A DNA stretch of 44,454 bases from Firmicutes bacterium UBA4996 (GTDB lineage: Bacteria; Bacillota; Limnochordia; Darwinibacteriales; Darwinibacteriaceae), in the NCBI GenBank assembly GCA_002396805.1, contig DGYW01000065.1, positions 55,700-100,153 of the forward strand. Reading direction: 5' to 3'. The position numbers were made by a program, and so were the translations under genes. Under the pieces are notes generated by a model. It saw nothing but the letters and a program-made list of their open reading frames with translations, made no database searches and had not been told where the DNA came from. The first letter of the stretch is position 1; each line of letters opens with the position of its first letter. Below are positions 41,583-44,454 of the stretch, piece by piece.

Positions 41583-42071
41583 TTACCTCTCCCCATCTTC
41601 AAATTTTGCATATAAAAGCTCTGCCACCCGAGGGCTAACCCATTTGGACACGTCTCCACCTAGACTAGCCACTTCCTTGACGGCAGAAGAACTAATAAAA
41701 GAATATTCACTACTTGTCATCATAAACACTGTCTCTATCGAAGAGTCTAGATTTCGATTCATGGCCGCAAGCTTAAACTCAAATTCAAAGTCAGTAACTG
41801 CCCGTAAACCACGGACAATGGCGATGGCGTTTTTTTGCTTAGCATACTCCACCGCTAAGCCAGAAAAAGTCTCCACACTCACATTGGTGAATTGTCTTGT
41901 TTCTTCTACCAACATCTCAATTCGTTCTTCAACTGAAAAGAGGGGAACTTTGTGAGGATTATGTAAGATCGACAAATAAACATGGTCGAAAAGATTGCTT
42001 GCCCGTTTGATAATATCCAAATGGCCATAGGTTACCGGATCGAATGTCCCTGGACAGACTCCAATTCTCAT
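41583..42071 (-). CDS. coaD: Phosphopantetheine adenylyltransferase CoaD
   Basis: A 162-residue enzyme for the penultimate step of coenzyme A synthesis (phosphopantetheine plus ATP to dephospho-CoA). It begins MRIGVCPGTFDPVTYGHLDI with the nucleotidyl-transferase TxGH-type motif, and carries VRGLRAVTDFEFE and the ATP-binding YSFISSSAVKEVA. The ATG overlaps the rsmD stop by 4 bp. Confidence 0.97.
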   Translation of the reverse strand: MRIGVCPGTFDPVTYGHLDIIKRASNLFDHVYLSILHNPHKVPLFSVEERIEMLVEETRQFTNVSVETFSGLAVEYAKQKNAIAIVRGLRAVTDFEFEFKLAAMNRNLDSSIETVFMMTSSEYSFISSSAVKEVASLGGDVSKWVSPRVAELLYAKFEDGER

Positions 42072-42628
42072 TCGGTTTCCTCCTTATTCTGGTAAAAATA
42101 TAGTGTAGTGTCTCCATAATACTCAGTACGTATAAGGCAAAGTTTCGACATTGATCTGGGAGCATCCTCCTTTTTACTCGCCTCTGCGATGATCAAGCCA
42201 CCTTTTTTTAGTATAGTTAGCGTATCCAAAAGTTCTAGGGTTCTAACAAGCAATCCCCGGTCGTACGGGGGATCTAAGAATATATAGTCAAAACTATTCT
42301 TAGCCCGTGCCAATTGCCGTAACCCTCGCAAAACATCATTAGTATAAATGGTACCTCCTGCCAGGCGCGTCTTTTCTAAGTTAGCCTGAATCATTTTGGT
42401 GCAAGCAGGGTTGAGATCGATCCAGATCACACTGCGTGCGCCTCTGCTCAGAGCTTCTAAACCAATTCCCCCATTTCCTGCATATAAATCCAAAAAATCC
42501 CCACCTGCAATAGCTGGTCCTAAGATATTAAACAAGGACTCCTTGACACGATCAGCCGTTGGCCTAGTAGTATGTCCCGCTACACTCCGTAACTTGGTCC
42601 CTTTAGCAGTTCCAGAAATAACCCTCAA
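42068..42628 (-). CDS. rsmD: 16S rRNA (guanine966-N2)-methyltransferase RsmD
   Basis: A 186-residue SAM methyltransferase that modifies G966 of 16S rRNA. It shows RVISGTAKGTKL at the N terminus, the SAM loop LDLYAGNGGIGLEALSRGA and the catalytic DYIFLDPPYDRG. The start is TTG at 42626-42628, seven bases after GGGAGG. rsmD-coaD is the standard pair. Confidence 0.96.
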   Translation of the reverse strand: MRVISGTAKGTKLRSVAGHTTRPTADRVKESLFNILGPAIAGGDFLDLYAGNGGIGLEALSRGARSVIWIDLNPACTKMIQANLEKTRLAGGTIYTNDVLRGLRQLARAKNSFDYIFLDPPYDRGLLVRTLELLDTLTILKKGGLIIAEASKKEDAPRSMSKLCLIRTEYYGDTTLYFYQNKEETE

Positions 42629-42703
42629 CCCTTTACCTCCCTGGAAAAAGATACCTGTATAAAAAATGAGACTATTTCCACATACTAACCATCGAAGAGA
42701 ACG

Positions 42704-42730
42704 CCCCCCTGTGGGGGGAGCAACCTCCCC
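42704..42730. repeat. Two overlapping, mutually exclusive hairpins between recG and rsmD
   Basis: CCCCCC/GGGGGG (42704-42709 and 42713-42718, loop TGT) and GGGGAG/CTCCCC (42715-42720 and 42725-42730, loop CAAC) share the same G tract (42715-42718), so only one can form. They lie in the 153-bp gap after the recG stop. There is no T-run after either on the minus strand, so a simple terminator is unlikely. The rest of this gap shows nothing clear. Confidence 0.5.
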
Positions 42731-42781
42731 AAAAAGGTTAAACAGACAGTTTCTCCTCTCCCGAGGGCAACGGATGCAAGA

Positions 42782-44454
42782 TTACCACCGTTGCCTTTGT
42801 AATTCTGCCCGTAACTGCGGATAACTAGCCAACGTAGGATCCTCTGTCAATAGGGCTTGTGCCTTAATGGCAGTGGCCTTCAAAACCTCTTGATCTTCAA
42901 TCAGGTCACCAAGGCGAAACATGGGCATACCCCACTGGCGCACGCCAAGTAAGTCGCCTGGCCCCCGCAAACGCAAATCTTCCTCCGCAATGAAAAAACC
43001 ATCAGTTGATCGCCTGATTACCTCAAGACGCTCGCGGCTCTGGGGTGCTTCACTGTAGGAGAGCAAAAAGCAAATGCCCCCCTTACTGCCACGACCTACC
43101 CGACCGCGCAATTGATGCAGCTGGGCAAGGCCAAAACGCTCAGCATTCTCGATAATCATGACGGTAGCATTGGGAACATTCATCCCCACCTCTATTACAG
43201 TAGTTGCGATCAACACATCTATTTCTTGTCGGTAAAAAGCCTCAAAAGTCTTTTCTTTTTCCTTGCCCATTTGACCATGGATTAACCCTACCCGAATATC
43301 ACGCAGCAACCCCTGCTGTAAAACTTTCATTTCAGTCTCAGCAGCTTTGAGATCGAGGTGTTCTGATTCTTCCACTAAGGGAAAGACCACATACCCCTGA
43401 TCTCCTGCTTTCACACGATGCACTAAGTAACGGTAAACATCCGCGCGGCGATTAGGATCGATCAGGCGGGTGTCAACCACTTGGCGTCCTTGAGGTAGGT
43501 CCCGAATTTCAGAAGTATCTAGATCACCATAAGCAGTAAGGGCAAGGGATCTAGGAATAGGCGTGGCACTCATGACCAGCAGATCAGCATTCCCCTTGCC
43601 TTGGAGAGCCAAACGCTGACGTACCCCAAAGCGATGCTGTTCATCAACAATGGCCAAAGTGAGATTGGCAAACTGAACTTTGTCGGTGATCAGGGCATGG
43701 GTTCCCACCACCACCTGAATAAGCCCTTCTTCAATCCCAGTCCGGACCCGAGTTTGCTCTTTACCAGTCATATTTCCGATTAACAACTCCACAGTAATAC
43801 CTAAAGACTGAAGGGCAGAGGTTAAACGTTGAACCATTTGCCTGGCCAAAACCTCTGTGGGCACCATCATAGCCACTTGACCGCCATTTTCTACTGCCTT
43901 TACTGCACCATATTCGGCCACAATCGTCTTTCCCGATCCGACTTCCCCTTGTATCAAACGTCGCATGGCTAAGGGTGATTCCATATCCTGGGCCACATCC
44001 CGTAGGGCATTCTTCTGACCAGGAGTGAGTTCAAAAGGTAGGGACTGTAAATAGCGTTCTACCAACTCTCCATCTGGTGCATGGACCACACCAGGCGTAG
44101 TGCGTGCTCCCCTTTGGAGACCTAAGTGAAACAGAAAGAACTCTTCAAACACCAAACGTTCGCGGGCTTGTTCCTGTTCTTGCCAATTACGGGGAAAATG
44201 GATCCACCGTAAAGCAGTATGGCGATGCAAATAACCATTCTGCACAGCGGCCGGCAAACATTCCTTCAGCTCGTCAAGGTACTTGAGTGCTTCCTGCACC
44301 CAGCGCACCCTCTGGTCGTTCGATACTGTGGAAATTAAGGGATAAACGGGCATGAGTCCAAGATGAGTAGGAGCCCGTAGAAAATACTCAGGGGAGCTCA
44401 TCTCTAAACCTCCGTACCCTTCCTTTACTGATCCGTAGACCCACAGTTCCTTGG
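42782..44454 (-). CDS. recG: ATP-dependent DNA helicase RecG (5' end outside window)
   Basis: RecG remodels stalled forks and Holliday junctions. The frame is open to the right edge: 17 codons beyond the apparent ATG at 44401 continue without a stop and read into KELWVYGSV and EGYGG, typical of the RecG wedge domain, so the ATG is internal. About 556 residues are present of a usual 680-700. The helicase core has GEVGSGKTIVAEY (Walker A), VDEQHRFGVRQR (DEQH box), MSATPIPRSLALTAYGD and IIENAERFGLAQLHQLRGRVGR. It precedes rsmD in the same direction; in Bacillus recG lies next to fapR. Confidence 0.96.
   Translation of the reverse strand, partial: KELWVYGSVKEGYGGLEMSSPEYFLRAPTHLGLMPVYPLISTVSNDQRVRWVQEALKYLDELKECLPAAVQNGYLHRHTALRWIHFPRNWQEQEQARERLVFEEFFLFHLGLQRGARTTPGVVHAPDGELVERYLQSLPFELTPGQKNALRDVAQDMESPLAMRRLIQGEVGSGKTIVAEYGAVKAVENGGQVAMMVPTEVLARQMVQRLTSALQSLGITVELLIGNMTGKEQTRVRTGIEEGLIQVVVGTHALITDKVQFANLTLAIVDEQHRFGVRQRLALQGKGNADLLVMSATPIPRSLALTAYGDLDTSEIRDLPQGRQVVDTRLIDPNRRADVYRYLVHRVKAGDQGYVVFPLVEESEHLDLKAAETEMKVLQQGLLRDIRVGLIHGQMGKEKEKTFEAFYRQEIDVLIATTVIEVGMNVPNATVMIIENAERFGLAQLHQLRGRVGRGSKGGICFLLSYSEAPQSRERLEVIRRSTDGFFIAEEDLRLRGPGDLLGVRQWGMPMFRLGDLIEDQEVLKATAIKAQALLTEDPTLASYPQLRAELQRQRW

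Noticed and set aside
41314..41955. Open frame of 213 codons on the plus strand across the coiled-coil gene and coaD
   Set aside because: It opposes two clear genes, is rich in Ser, Arg and Thr, and resembles no protein.
44399..44401. ATG as the true start of a short, N-terminally truncated RecG
   Set aside because: The frame remains open to the window edge and reads into RecG wedge-domain sequence, so the gene is cut by the window rather than truncated.

Overview
The window is core chromosome from a flagellated, Gram-positive-type bacterium, most likely a member of the Bacillota (Clostridia- or Limnochordia-like; finer placement cannot be read from the sequence). The evidence is gene order: topA-trmFO-xerC-hslV-hslU-flgB-flgC-fliE, ftsY-ylxM-ffh-rpsP-khpA-rimM-trmD-rplS, recG/fapR-plsX-fab-acpP-rnc-smc, and rsmD-coaD-ylbJ-ylbK-yceD-rpmF are all arrangements known from Bacillus and relatives. 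A FapR regulator with its operator, a YlbJ sporulation membrane protein and a SigH-like sigma factor support this. I saw no tRNA, rRNA, insertion sequence, phage or CRISPR array. Gene density is very high: no gene-free stretch exceeds about 220 bp, many neighbours overlap by 4 bp (ATGA), and roughly a third of the genes start with GTG or TTG behind a good ribosome binding site.

Layout, left to right (almost everything is on the minus strand, so transcription runs right to left). 1-7201: flagellar basal body and export operon flgB-flgC-fliE-fliF-fliG-fliH-fliI-fliJ-ylxF-fliK (fliK runs off the left edge). 7399-14133: smg(DUF494)-topA-trmFO-xerC-hslV-hslU, closed by a terminator where Bacillus would carry codY. 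14217-17052: dprA with a small zinc-ribbon gene, divergent from comM; a palindrome sits inside the shared promoter region. 17049-18006: two tandem Lrp/AsnC regulators. 18126-21589: dacF-yraN-rnhB-rbgA-lepB, translationally coupled. 21679-25563: ylxM-ffh-rpsP-khpA-rimM-trmD-rplS, starting at a strong promoter and ending at a terminator. 25652-30204: smc-ftsY. 30287-31765: a SigH-like sigma factor divergent from a LexA/S24-fold regulator that lacks the catalytic serine. 31762-38170: the fatty-acid/phospholipid operon fapR-plsX-fabH-fabD-fabG-acpP-fabF-rnc with a FapR box. 38304-39036: yceD-rpmF behind a perfect consensus promoter. 39078-42628: rsmD-coaD-coiled-coil gene, ylbJ (plus strand) and a patatin-like ylbK. 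42782-44454: recG, whose 5' end lies outside the window.

Functionally the region combines motility, membrane lipid synthesis, protein targeting (SRP, FtsY, LepB), ribosome and tRNA maturation, chromosome maintenance (SMC, TopA, XerC, RecG) and DNA uptake/processing (DprA, ComM). Most of it is ordinary. The parts worth a second look are regulatory: the shared comM/dprA promoter palindrome, the sigma factor with a degenerate S24-type regulator placed between rnc and smc, a GC-only palindromic array between acpP and fabF, and three convergent gene pairs that all overlap by exactly 4 bp at their stop codons.
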